Of a stretch of 35,356 nucleotides of DNA, positions 8,308-16,801 are shown piece after piece; the stretch's first letter is position 1; each line of letters begins with the position of its first letter. The notes beneath the pieces were generated by a model. That model did no database searches. It had not been told where the DNA came from and worked only from the letters and a program-made list of their open reading frames with translations. Origin of the DNA: an uncultured Caryophanales bacterium (lineage in GTDB: Bacteria; Bacillota_I; Bacilli_A; RF39; UBA660); contig CAOJDP010000009.1 of the NCBI GenBank assembly GCA_948433085.1, positions 1-35,356 of the forward strand, read 5' to 3'. Position numbers and translations under genes: made by a program.

Positions 8308-9555
8308 ATGACAGAAAAAGAACTACAAGAAAAAAAGAAAGAATTGTTAAAAAGAATTGAAGAAGCTAAAAGTGACGAAGAACTAGCTGGATTAAAAAAG
8401 GAAATTGAAGCATTAAAAGATGTGGAAATTGAGAAAAAGGAAGAAAAAACAGATGAAAGAAGTCTATTAAAAGGTGCAGTAGAAAGATTAGAAAAAAGAA
8501 GTGTAGATTTTTCTAATGCCAAAGAAATTGAAAAACCAATTAAGGAGGAAAGAAAAATGGAAGAAAAAGAAGTTATTGAACAAAGAGCAAAGGATTTAAA
8601 AGAAGGAAAAGCTGTAAGAGTAGCATTTGATAATGGCGAACAAAGAAGTGTTTCCGTATCTGGTGGGACTATATTAGTGCCAAAAAAATATAAAAATGAA
8701 ATAAGTGAAAGTTTCAATGCAGTTTCTGGAATGGTAGATATGTTAAATACAGTACCACTAAACGGAGGAGAGTCTTATTCCGTAGCATTTGAAAAAGGAT
8801 ATGGAGAAGGAGACTATACCACGGAAGGTGGAGAATATCACGATATTGATGTTGATACAGACTATGTAGAAACAGGTAGAGCAAAATTAACATCTTATAT
8901 AGAAGTAACAAAAGAAGTTAAAAAATTGCCTTCTGCACAATATTTAGCATTAATTTCAAAACGAGTAACAAGCTCAATTAAGAAAAAAATTGGTGCACAA
9001 TCTATCGTAGGTGCTGGCACGACAAACACAATAAAAGGTATTTATAACGCAGACGAAAAAGTAATGCCAACAGGAGAAGGAACAAGCGACATTGAACTTG
9101 CAGGAATTGATGCAGATACACTAAATGAAATAACATTTGCATACGGAGGAAATGAAGATGTAGAAGCTCCACAAACATTAATTCTTTCAAAAGAAGATTT
9201 AAAAGCATTTGCAAAAGTAAAAACAAAAGATGAAAAATTTGTTTATAGTATTACTAAAAATGGAGCGAGAGGAACTATCTCATACAAAGAAGGTGGACTA
9301 GCAGTACCATTTGTAATCAATTCTGCTTGTAATTCTATTTCAAATAGTAAAACTACAGCTGGTAAATATACTATGATTTATGGTTCTTTAATGGACTTTG
9401 AATTACCAGTATTCTCTGATTTAGAGGTACAAGAAAGTACAGATTATCAATTTAAAAAAGGTATGATTTGCTACAGAGCTGATGCAATAATTGGTGGTAC
9501 AGTTTCTAAGTATAATGGATTCGTAAGAGTTAAAAAGGCAACTGCAAGTGTTTAA
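8308..9555 (+). CDS. Major capsid protein (HK97 fold)
   Basis: A 415-residue protein behind AAAGGAGGAATAAAAA. Residues 1 to about 110 are a charged coiled coil, the delta/scaffold domain removed by the protease. The rest is an HK97-like capsid: GGTILVPKKYKNEI, the A-domain region GGLAVPFVINSACNS, YGSLMDFELPVFSDL and the C-terminal KKGMICYRADAIIGGTV. The position after portal and protease fits. No in-frame CGG is present in this highly expressed gene. Confidence 0.93.
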   Translation: MTEKELQEKKKELLKRIEEAKSDEELAGLKKEIEALKDVEIEKKEEKTDERSLLKGAVERLEKRSVDFSNAKEIEKPIKEERKMEEKEVIEQRAKDLKEGKAVRVAFDNGEQRSVSVSGGTILVPKKYKNEISESFNAVSGMVDMLNTVPLNGGESYSVAFEKGYGEGDYTTEGGEYHDIDVDTDYVETGRAKLTSYIEVTKEVKKLPSAQYLALISKRVTSSIKKKIGAQSIVGAGTTNTIKGIYNADEKVMPTGEGTSDIELAGIDADTLNEITFAYGGNEDVEAPQTLILSKEDLKAFAKVKTKDEKFVYSITKNGARGTISYKEGGLAVPFVINSACNSISNSKTTAGKYTMIYGSLMDFELPVFSDLEVQESTDYQFKKGMICYRADAIIGGTVSKYNGFVRVKKATASV

Positions 9556-9578
9556 TAAAAATAAGGAGATGAAGATAA

Positions 9579-9932
9579 ATGACAGATAAAGAAATTGAAG
9601 AATTGCAAATGAAAGAAATTGAAATAAAAACAGACTTAAAAGACTTAGCGAAAGAATGTTTAAGTATTGTAAACACATCTACTTTAAAAGACAAAGAGAT
9701 ATTAATGTTTTTAAATGCAGGAATAGAAGATATGAAAAGATTAGGAATTGATGCAAATAAAAACATAAAAAATTCTTTGGTACAAGCAGGAGTAATCATG
9801 TTTATAAAAGCAAACTTTGGAATGGTAGATATAAAAGAAAAACAACTTGCTCAAAAAACATACGAAATGATTTGTAATAATTTATCTTTATCTTCTGAAT
9901 ACCAAATTGAGGAGGTAGATAACAATGCGTGA
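9579..9932 (+). CDS. Head-tail connector (gp6/gp15-like)
   Basis: A 117-residue helical protein behind AAGGAGATG. The size, helical content (FLNAGIEDMKRLGI, VQAGVIMFIKANFG) and place right after the capsid gene match the gp6-like adaptor that docks under the portal. It overlaps the next gene by eight bases. Confidence 0.75.
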   Translation: MTDKEIEELQMKEIEIKTDLKDLAKECLSIVNTSTLKDKEILMFLNAGIEDMKRLGIDANKNIKNSLVQAGVIMFIKANFGMVDIKEKQLAQKTYEMICNNLSLSSEYQIEEVDNNA

Positions 9933-10248
9933 TGTGAGTTGCAAGTTGTTATCTACAACTTTAAAATCAAACAAAATTGGAGTTCAAGAAGAAGGTACAG
10001 TTGAAGTAGAGATTCCACTAATAAAAGTAGAAGATGTTTATGCTAATGAGTTTTATAAAGCAAATGAGCAAGGTTATAAACCAAGTTTAAGATTACGAAT
10101 AAGCAATTTGAACTACGACAATCAATCAGAGTTAATTTATATGGATCAAACATATAGCATTATACGAACACAAGAAATAACAACAGATGAGTTAATACTT
10201 GTTTGTGAAAGGAAAATAAAAAATGTCAAAAAATACAAAAGTAAGTGA
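9925..10248 (+). CDS. Head closure protein (SPP1 gp16-like)
   Basis: A 107-residue beta-rich protein behind GAGGAGG inside the previous gene. Typical features are paired strands, SELIYMDQTYSIIRTQEITT and ELILVCERK. These proteins close the portal channel after packaging. Assignment rests mostly on position and size. Confidence 0.72.
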   Translation: MRDVSCKLLSTTLKSNKIGVQEEGTVEVEIPLIKVEDVYANEFYKANEQGYKPSLRLRISNLNYDNQSELIYMDQTYSIIRTQEITTDELILVCERKIKNVKKYKSK

Positions 10249-10648
10249 TTTTCAAAAAGCTGTAATGGATTATCTTATCAATTATGTAGAAGATATAGAA
10301 CATGATGTAATTCAAGAAACAGATAATACAACTAAAGAAGCATTAAAAGAAATAAAACAAACATCTCCACGAGGAAAAGGAGTTACAGGAAAACAAAAAA
10401 GAGATGGTCCATATTGGAAAGGCTGGAGAAGACAAACAGGAAAAGCAATATTAAAAAATCATAAATATACAATAAAAATACATAACGCTACAAATTATCA
10501 ACTAACACATTTGCTTGAGTTTGGACATGCTACATGTGATGGAGGATATACTGGAAAATATCCACATATTAGACCATTGGAAGAAAAATATAGCAAAATA
10601 TATGAACAAAAAATTACTACAGTAATCCGAAGGAGGTCAAAAAAATGA
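10223..10648 (+). CDS. Tail completion / HK97 gp10-like protein
   Basis: A 141-residue protein overlapping its neighbours on both sides. It has the gp10-like pattern: TKEALKEIKQTSPRGKG, GPYWKGWRRQTGK, IHNATNYQLTHLLEFGHA and a final PHIRPLEEKY. It works at the head-tail joint. The ribosome binding site is AAAGGAAAATAAAAA. Confidence 0.82.
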   Translation: MSKNTKVSDFQKAVMDYLINYVEDIEHDVIQETDNTTKEALKEIKQTSPRGKGVTGKQKRDGPYWKGWRRQTGKAILKNHKYTIKIHNATNYQLTHLLEFGHATCDGGYTGKYPHIRPLEEKYSKIYEQKITTVIRRRSKK

Positions 10649-10956
10649 CACTAGAAGATTTAAAAACAAAGAGTGAACAAATAGGTTTTCAATATGCTTA
10701 TGGACAATTTAAAAAACCAGTAAAACCTCCACATTTAGTCGCTATAGTAGTTGCCACAGATAACTTTATGGCAGATAACAAGGTCTACCAAAAAAGAACA
10801 CCGATTAAACTAGATTACACTTATATAGATAAAGACATAGAAATGCAAAACAAAATAGAAGATGAAATTTTAAGCAATATAGCTTGGAATAAAACAGATG
10901 AAACTTACTTATCAGACGAAGAAGTCTGGCAAGTGAGTTATTTTTTTGAAATTTAA
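10645..10956 (+). CDS. Tail terminator-like protein
   Basis: A 103-residue protein starting in the ATGA overlap with the previous gene. It contains a short HLVAIV strand, YQKRTPIKLDYTYIDKDIEM and WNKTDETYLSDEEVWQVSYF, matching proteins that cap the tail tube. The family is inferred from size and position. Confidence 0.7.
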   Translation: MTLEDLKTKSEQIGFQYAYGQFKKPVKPPHLVAIVVATDNFMADNKVYQKRTPIKLDYTYIDKDIEMQNKIEDEILSNIAWNKTDETYLSDEEVWQVSYFFEI

Positions 10957-10979
10957 AAAAGGAAAGAAGGAAAAAAGAA

Positions 10980-11561
10980 ATGAAAAACAAGGTAAAATTT
11001 GGATTAAGTAATGTACATATTGCAAAAATGATTTTAGAAGAAGATGGAACGATTACTTATGATACACCGTTTGCAATACCTGGAGCAGTAAATCTAAGCT
11101 TGGATGCCGAAGGAGAAGAAACACCATTTTATGCAGATAATGTAAAATATTATAGTTCTTATGCCAATAATGGATATTCTGGAGATTTAGAAATAGCGGA
11201 TATTCCAGAAGAATTTAGAATTAAAATTTTGGGTGAAAAGAAAGACAAAAATGGGGCATTAATTGAAAGTTCAGACGTAGAAATTGCACCATTTGCATTA
11301 ATGTATCAAATCGAAGGAGATCAGAGCGGTAGAAGATGTGTTTATTACAACACAACAGTATCAAGACCATCTTCTGAGGCTAGTACAGTAGAAGAATCAA
11401 AAGAACCAAAAACAGATACTTTATCTATTACAACAGGACCACGTTCTACTGACAAAAAAGTAAGAGCTATTTTAGAAAAAACAGAAGCAAATGCTACAAT
11501 TTATGAGAATTTTTATAAATCTGTTTATGAAGAAGAGAAAAACGTTGAAGAAGGTATTTAA
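10980..11561 (+). CDS. Major tail (tube) protein, phi13-type
   Basis: A 193-residue protein behind AAAGGAAAGAAGG. It starts VKFGLSNVHIAKM and has FAIPGAVNLSLDAEGEETPF, YADNVKYYSSYANNGYSGDL and EIAPFALMYQIEGDQSGRR, all typical for phi13-like tail tube proteins. It polymerises into the tail tube around the tape measure. Confidence 0.9.
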   Translation: MKNKVKFGLSNVHIAKMILEEDGTITYDTPFAIPGAVNLSLDAEGEETPFYADNVKYYSSYANNGYSGDLEIADIPEEFRIKILGEKKDKNGALIESSDVEIAPFALMYQIEGDQSGRRCVYYNTTVSRPSSEASTVEESKEPKTDTLSITTGPRSTDKKVRAILEKTEANATIYENFYKSVYEEEKNVEEGI

Positions 11562-11563
11562 TT

Positions 11564-12133
11564 ATGATAATTAAAACAAGTAATAAAGAATATATAGGAC
11601 AATGCAACGCATTGTCTTATATATTTCACAATAGATTATTTAAAAAGAATATAATTGAAGAACTAATAGAGTTAAGAAAATGTTTTATAGAATTAGATAA
11701 AAAAGAAGTAACAGAAAAAGTTATTGAAAGTATTTATAATATATTAACAAGAATAATGTATACCTTATTATATACATACAATAGCAAAATTTGTAGTTTT
11801 ACTGATTTTAAAAAAGAGATAACGGAAGAAGTTATTTCAAATGAGACTATAAATGAAATTATAGAACTTTTAATGGAAAACTTTACAGATATAGAAGTTT
11901 CAAAACAACTAGAAAAAATAAATAGCAATAATACAGAAAAGTCTATATTCCCAGAGCATGAATTTTTAGTTACATGTTTACAACTTAAATTAACAATTCA
12001 AGATTTAAAAATATTAAGTTATATAGATATTATGAAAATGTTTGTATTAACTTTAAATCTAGGAAAAGAAGAAAATAAGGAATTTAATTATAAAAAAGCA
12101 ACACAATCAGATATTGACAGATTTTTAATGTAA
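11564..12133 (+). CDS. Tail assembly chaperone
   Basis: A 189-residue helical protein between the tube protein and the tape measure, the position of tail chaperones (lambda G/GT type) that keep the tape measure soluble. It appears as one continuous gene, and I see no clear slippery heptamer near its end. Its start follows the tube stop after two bases with a weak site (GAAGGTATTTA), and a very stable hairpin lies inside its first codons. These signs suggest that its translation is kept low relative to the tube protein. Confidence 0.72.
   Translation: MIIKTSNKEYIGQCNALSYIFHNRLFKKNIIEELIELRKCFIELDKKEVTEKVIESIYNILTRIMYTLLYTYNSKICSFTDFKKEITEEVISNETINEIIELLMENFTDIEVSKQLEKINSNNTEKSIFPEHEFLVTCLQLKLTIQDLKILSYIDIMKMFVLTLNLGKEENKEFNYKKATQSDIDRFLM
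11589..11625 (+). promoter_or_regulatory. 17-base-pair hairpin inside the chaperone gene start
   Basis: AATATATAGGACAATGC (11589-11605) pairs with GCATTGTCTTATATATT (11609-11625): 17 consecutive pairs, one of them G-U, with a three-base loop AAC. It starts 25 bases after the chaperone ATG, has no U run, and so does not look like a terminator. It could slow the ribosome or protect the tube mRNA from decay. Confidence 0.6.
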
Positions 12134-12158
12134 AATTACACATAAAAGGAGAAGAAAT

Positions 12159-15100
12159 ATGGCTGGAAGTATAAAAGGAATAATAGTTGAAATTGGAGGA
12201 GACACATCAGGACTACAAAAAGCATTAAGCAAGGTTAATTCTCAAAGTTCTAGTTTAAGCAAGGAATTAAAAGGGATTAACTCTTTACTTAAGCTAGATC
12301 CAAAAAATGTTGAATTATTAGAACAGAAACAAACAGTTCTAAATGAAAGTATACAAACTACGCAACAGAAATTAAATCAGTTAAAAGCAGTTAAAGAAGA
12401 AGCCGACAAAAAAATGGCAAATGGAACTAAAATTTCAGAAGAAAATTATAGAAACTTACAAAGAGAAATAATAAACACAGAAAGAAAACTAAATAATTTA
12501 ACAAACGATTTAAAGCAATTCATGGTGGAAAATTCAAATTGGACAAAAGCTGGAAAAAAGATAGAAGAATATGGCGATAAAATAACAAAAGCAAGTAAAA
12601 AAATAGATGAAATCGGAGATAAAGCGTCTATTATATCTGGTAGTGTTGTAGCAAGTGGAACATTATTAACCAATAGTGCTATGAATTTAGAAGATGCAGT
12701 TTCAAAGTATATAAATACAACTAGCACTGCTAAAGAAGAAACAGAGCAATATAAAGAAGTTTTAGAAAATATACATAGAAATAATTATGGAGAAGATTAC
12801 GAAGATATTGCAAATTCTATGTCTAACGTAAAAATGCAATTAAAAGATTTAAACGGACAAGACTTGCAAAACGTAACAGAAAAAGCTATTGCTTTTAGAG
12901 ATTTATTCGGTTATGAAGTATCAGAAAGTATACGAGCAGTAAAAGCAATGATGGACAACTTCAATATCAGTGCAGATGAGGCATTTAATTTGCTAGCAGA
13001 AGGTAAAAAGCAAGGATTAGATTTTTCAAATGAACTACTAGATAATGTAAATGAATATTCAGTGCAATTTAAAAAGCTAGGTTTTACCGCTGATGATATG
13101 TTTAATATTTTTAAAAGTGGAGCTGAAAATGGTGCTTTTAATTTAGATAAAATAGGTGATGCCGTAAAAGAATTTTCAATTAGAGCAATAGACGGTTCAA
13201 ATACTACAATTGAAGGCTTTAAAAAACTAGGATTAAATGCTAATACAATGGCTAAGAAATTTGCACAAGGTGGAGATGTAGCAAAAGAAGCATTTATTCA
13301 AGTAGTTGAAAAAATCGGAAAAATGGACAATAAAGTAGAACAAAGCATAGTTGGAGTTGATTTGTTCGGAACAATGTGGGAAGACTTGGGACCTACAGTT
13401 GTTACAAGCTTTAGTAAAATGGATAATGGAATATCTAAGAGTAGCAATTCAATGCAAGAATCAATTGATGGACTATATAACACAACAAAGAAAAAAGCAG
13501 AAGCACAATTGAGAAGATTACAAAGTTTAGGTGCAGATTTTGGAAAAGAAATGTTACCAACTCTAGAAAAGATTATAGATAAAGCAGAAGATTTCATTAA
13601 AAGCTTAGAAGGAATGAGCGATGCTGAAAAAGAAAATATATTAAAAATAGGACTATTTGTCGCAGGTATGGGACCAGCCACAAAGGTATTAGGAACAGCA
13701 GGTAAGGTAATAGGAACTACGACAAAAGGAATATCAACATTTTCGCAAGCAGTAGGACTTATGGGAAAAACAAGTACAGACGCTTTTAACAATGCTTCAA
13801 AAGGAACGCAGATTTTGGCAAAAGGTTTAACTGGTTTGGCAAGTCCAGCTGGAATAGCAACATTAGCAATCACAGCAGCTGCAACAGCAATTACTATTGC
13901 AATTCAAAATTCGGGAAAAGAAACTAAAGAAGCATTTTCTAATATGGGAGAAGGTGCCACGGATTTTATAAGAGGAATTGATAGTGCAACGTCTCATTTG
14001 GATAGTTTTAATAGCACATTATTTGCAAGTTCGGAGGAACAACAAAAATTACAAGAAGATATGAATAGTGTACAAGAAGGAATAACAAGTATTTGTAAAA
14101 GAGCATCTGATGAAAGAAGAAATTATACACAAGAAGAGATTACACAACTAGATGAATATTTTAATAAATTAAGAGAACTTAAAAACAGAGAACTAGAAAT
14201 CCAAAAAAGTATATCTAGTTCTATTGCTCAACAAGCACAACAGGAAGCTCAAACATTTCAAGGGAGTTTAGAACAATATAAAATAAAATCACAAGAATGG
14301 ATAAAAACAGCACAAGAACAAGCAGATAAGCAAATATCAATAATTAATGATAGAGCAACGCAAGAAATTGCATTGTTACAGCAGAAGTATGGAGAAAGAG
14401 CAACATTAGATAACGAAGAATATGCTAGACAGTATAATGAAATAGTAAATAATAAAACTAAAGCTATAAATGAAGCGAATGACCAAGTCGCACAAGTTAA
14501 CATGGTTTATGCTAATGGCTATTTGGAAAGAGCAAATCAAAATGAAGGTTTCTTAACAACAATGAGTGAATATAATGCAAGAGCAGAAACAGAAAATAAT
14601 AGACACAATCAAAAAATGCAAGATATTGAAGATGGTAATTTTAATAAAATTCTAGGAAGAACAAAAGAAAGACAGTCAGAGGCAGTAAAACATAATGACA
14701 AAATGAAGGATATATGGAATGATATGTATAAAAATATGTCAGAAGAACAAGAGAAAGAAATGGGAACTTGGTTGACAATGGTAGCACAAACGGAAATGTA
14801 TGGAGGAGAAGTCTCAGATGAAACTCAAAAAATAGTAGATGCAATACTTGATAGTTATGATAGTATGCCAGAAGAAACTAGAAAAACTATGAAAAATGCA
14901 ATGCAACCTTTACTAGAAGAAATGCAAAACAAAGAACCAGATTTATATGCAAAAGCAAGTGGAATTGCTAAAGGAATATTAAGAAGACTAAACGAATCCT
15001 TCGATATACATTCTCCTTCAAGAGAAACAAGAAAAATATTCAAATATGTTATGGAAGGGGCAGAATTAGGATTACAAGATGAAGAAAACAATATTTATAA

Positions 15101-15350
15101 GCAAATAGATAAATTTACAGACAATACATTAAGTAGATTAAACAAGATTAAAATTCAAGACTTACAGTTAAAAACATCAAAAATACAAGATTTCGGAAAA
15201 ATTCAAGGAAATTTAAGAAAAGAAATAGCAAATAATACAAAAACAATATTTACTACTCCACAAATAGTATTTAATGTACAAGAATTAGACGAAGCAAAAC
15301 TACAACAATGTTTTAATTATATTAATAGGAAATTTGGAAGTGCTTATTAA
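12159..15350 (+). CDS. Tail tape measure protein
   Basis: At 1063 residues this is the longest product in the window. The N terminus is coiled coil (SKELKGINSLLKLDP), followed by the TP901-type core, a hydrophobic segment at about residues 560-582 (ASPAGIATLAITAAATAI), then long coiled coils (residues 640-900) and a C terminus with INRKFGSAY. It sets tail length and enters the host membrane during DNA injection. Residues 594-617, just after the hydrophobic segment, recur in the membrane protein encoded next (16 of 24 identical). Confidence 0.92.
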   Translation: MAGSIKGIIVEIGGDTSGLQKALSKVNSQSSSLSKELKGINSLLKLDPKNVELLEQKQTVLNESIQTTQQKLNQLKAVKEEADKKMANGTKISEENYRNLQREIINTERKLNNLTNDLKQFMVENSNWTKAGKKIEEYGDKITKASKKIDEIGDKASIISGSVVASGTLLTNSAMNLEDAVSKYINTTSTAKEETEQYKEVLENIHRNNYGEDYEDIANSMSNVKMQLKDLNGQDLQNVTEKAIAFRDLFGYEVSESIRAVKAMMDNFNISADEAFNLLAEGKKQGLDFSNELLDNVNEYSVQFKKLGFTADDMFNIFKSGAENGAFNLDKIGDAVKEFSIRAIDGSNTTIEGFKKLGLNANTMAKKFAQGGDVAKEAFIQVVEKIGKMDNKVEQSIVGVDLFGTMWEDLGPTVVTSFSKMDNGISKSSNSMQESIDGLYNTTKKKAEAQLRRLQSLGADFGKEMLPTLEKIIDKAEDFIKSLEGMSDAEKENILKIGLFVAGMGPATKVLGTAGKVIGTTTKGISTFSQAVGLMGKTSTDAFNNASKGTQILAKGLTGLASPAGIATLAITAAATAITIAIQNSGKETKEAFSNMGEGATDFIRGIDSATSHLDSFNSTLFASSEEQQKLQEDMNSVQEGITSICKRASDERRNYTQEEITQLDEYFNKLRELKNRELEIQKSISSSIAQQAQQEAQTFQGSLEQYKIKSQEWIKTAQEQADKQISIINDRATQEIALLQQKYGERATLDNEEYARQYNEIVNNKTKAINEANDQVAQVNMVYANGYLERANQNEGFLTTMSEYNARAETENNRHNQKMQDIEDGNFNKILGRTKERQSEAVKHNDKMKDIWNDMYKNMSEEQEKEMGTWLTMVAQTEMYGGEVSDETQKIVDAILDSYDSMPEETRKTMKNAMQPLLEEMQNKEPDLYAKASGIAKGILRRLNESFDIHSPSRETRKIFKYVMEGAELGLQDEENNIYKQIDKFTDNTLSRLNKIKIQDLQLKTSKIQDFGKIQGNLRKEIANNTKTIFTTPQIVFNVQELDEAKLQQCFNYINRKFGSAY

Positions 15351-15371
15351 AAAAAGAATTAATAGCAAAAT

Positions 15372-15399
15372 TCGACAAATTTTCACCTTTTTATATGAT
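15372..15399 (+). promoter_or_regulatory. Promoter of the moron gene
   Basis: TCGACA (15372-15377), 16 bases, then TATGAT (15394-15399), each one base from consensus. It lies between the tape measure stop and the next gene, so that gene can be expressed from the prophage. Confidence 0.5.
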
Positions 15400-15425
15400 A
15401 TATAAATAATAAAGGAGGAAATTTG

Positions 15426-15875
15426 ATGAAAAATATAATAAAAAAATGGTGGTTTTGGGTAATATTTATTATAATATGTATATTATGTTATGTATTTACT
15501 TTACATTATTTAGATAATAAAAAAATAAAGAAATCTGTAAGTAATATAGGGAATGGTGCTTCGGACTTTATAGAAGGCGTTGATAATGCACAATCTCATC
15601 TTGATGAGTTTTCTTATAATTATGATACAGGAGAAGTTGAATATAAACCTTCAAAAATCACTTTAGAGATGTACAATAGAATAGAAGAAGGAATGAGTCA
15701 AGATGAAGTAGTTTCAATATTAGGAAAATATGAAGATATGCTAAATGGAGAAAATACATATATTTTAGAATGGGGAAACGAATATTCTCCAGTACACAAT
15801 GGATATTGGATACAAATTACTTTTAATGTCAATGAAAAAAACGTTTTAAAGAAATATCAAATTGGCTTAGAATAA
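15426..15875 (+). CDS. Membrane-anchored moron with tape-measure mimic segment; likely superinfection exclusion
   Basis: A 149-residue protein from ATG 15426, chosen over TTG 15423 because AGGAGG is seven bases away. Residues 8-29 form one membrane helix after a short Lys-rich start. Residues 39-62 repeat tape measure residues 594-617: SNIGNGASDFIEGVD and SHLDEF here against SNMGEGATDFIRGID and SHLDSF there. The C-terminal half (GMSQDEVVSILG, EWGN, ITFNV) resembles SmpA/OmlA-like small domains. It has its own promoter and terminator inside the tail operon, the layout of a lysogenic cargo gene. By analogy with the Ltp lipoprotein of phage TP-J34, which acts on the tape measure, I infer blocking of DNA entry by related phages. 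Confidence 0.7.
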   Translation: MKNIIKKWWFWVIFIIICILCYVFTLHYLDNKKIKKSVSNIGNGASDFIEGVDNAQSHLDEFSYNYDTGEVEYKPSKITLEMYNRIEEGMSQDEVVSILGKYEDMLNGENTYILEWGNEYSPVHNGYWIQITFNVNEKNVLKKYQIGLE

Positions 15876-15883
15876 TAATACAA

Positions 15884-15916
15884 AAATAAACACTCAGTTA
15901 AGAGTGTTTATTTTTT
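15884..15916 (+). terminator. Strong terminator after the moron
   Basis: AAATAAACACTC (15884-15895) pairs perfectly with GAGTGTTTATTT (15902-15913) across a six-base loop, ending in a T run. It insulates the moron from the tail genes that follow. Confidence 0.85.
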
Positions 15917-15937
15917 ATAAAAAAAGGAGGGAAATAT

Positions 15938-16792
15938 GTGGTAAGAGAATTTTATCTACTAAATGAAAAAGGTCAACAATATTCTTTTATGGATATAAAG
16001 AATTACTGTTTATTAACAGAACCAAGCGGATTAGGATATTCTTATACTAGAGAATATGAACAACTAGGAAATACTTTTATAAAAACATTTGGAAGAATAG
16101 AACAAAAGCAGATTGAAGGAGCAGTTAACTTTCTAAACTATGATAATTTTAAAAATCTTGTAGACTTTATAGAGAAAGCAGAAAGTTTGAGAATTTTATA
16201 TAAAGTACCATCTAAAAATGGCTTAAAAGAGTATTTCAGAGATGTGAATATAAAAAGCTTATCAAAAACACAAATACAACAAAATGGAATATTAAGTGAA
16301 ACTATAGTATTTGATTGTTTAAGCTTATGGTATGAAGAAAACAAAGTAATTTACACGACAAAAGGGGAAGATGACGAAATAATTTGGGACTTTAAATGGG
16401 ATAGCAAATTTTCGGATTATAGTACAAGAAGCTTAGAATATGTTAATAAAGGACATGTAGAAGCACCCATTGAAATAGTTGCAAATGGTCCGATTGTAAA
16501 TCTAAAAATATTATTACTTGTAGAGGGCGAATTAGTACAAGAAGTTCTGATTAAAACAACAATACAAAAATATGAAAAAATATTATATGGAACAAGAGAG
16601 AATGATTTTTATATAAATAAAGAAAACACAGATGGGACTTTAACAAGTCTTTTTTCTTTGGATTATATTGATTTTGAAAACGACAATGTAATTAGAATAC
16701 CGAAAAATCGATCATGCAAACTAAAATTAACAGCAGAAAACGAAATCTTATTAGCAGAAATAATGATATTACCGCAGTACATAACAGTATAG
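15938..16792 (+). CDS. Distal tail protein (Dit)
   Basis: A 284-residue protein starting at GTG 15938 behind AAAAAGGAGGGAAATAT; the ATG two bases earlier is in another frame and stops at once. It has the siphovirus distal-tail pattern: an FYLLNEKGQQYSF start, GLGYSYTREYEQLGNTFI, VKI-like strands in the middle and a galectin-like second half (DFYINKENTDGTLTSLFSLD). Dit forms the hexameric hub joining tube and baseplate. Confidence 0.82.
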   Translation: MVREFYLLNEKGQQYSFMDIKNYCLLTEPSGLGYSYTREYEQLGNTFIKTFGRIEQKQIEGAVNFLNYDNFKNLVDFIEKAESLRILYKVPSKNGLKEYFRDVNIKSLSKTQIQQNGILSETIVFDCLSLWYEENKVIYTTKGEDDEIIWDFKWDSKFSDYSTRSLEYVNKGHVEAPIEIVANGPIVNLKILLLVEGELVQEVLIKTTIQKYEKILYGTRENDFYINKENTDGTLTSLFSLDYIDFENDNVIRIPKNRSCKLKLTAENEILLAEIMILPQYITV

Positions 16793-16801
16793 GAGGTAGC
16801 A

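Noticed and set aside
11564-12133. Programmed frameshift of lambda G/GT type in the tail chaperone
   Set aside because: The gene is one continuous frame up to the tape measure and shows no clear slippery heptamer near its end.
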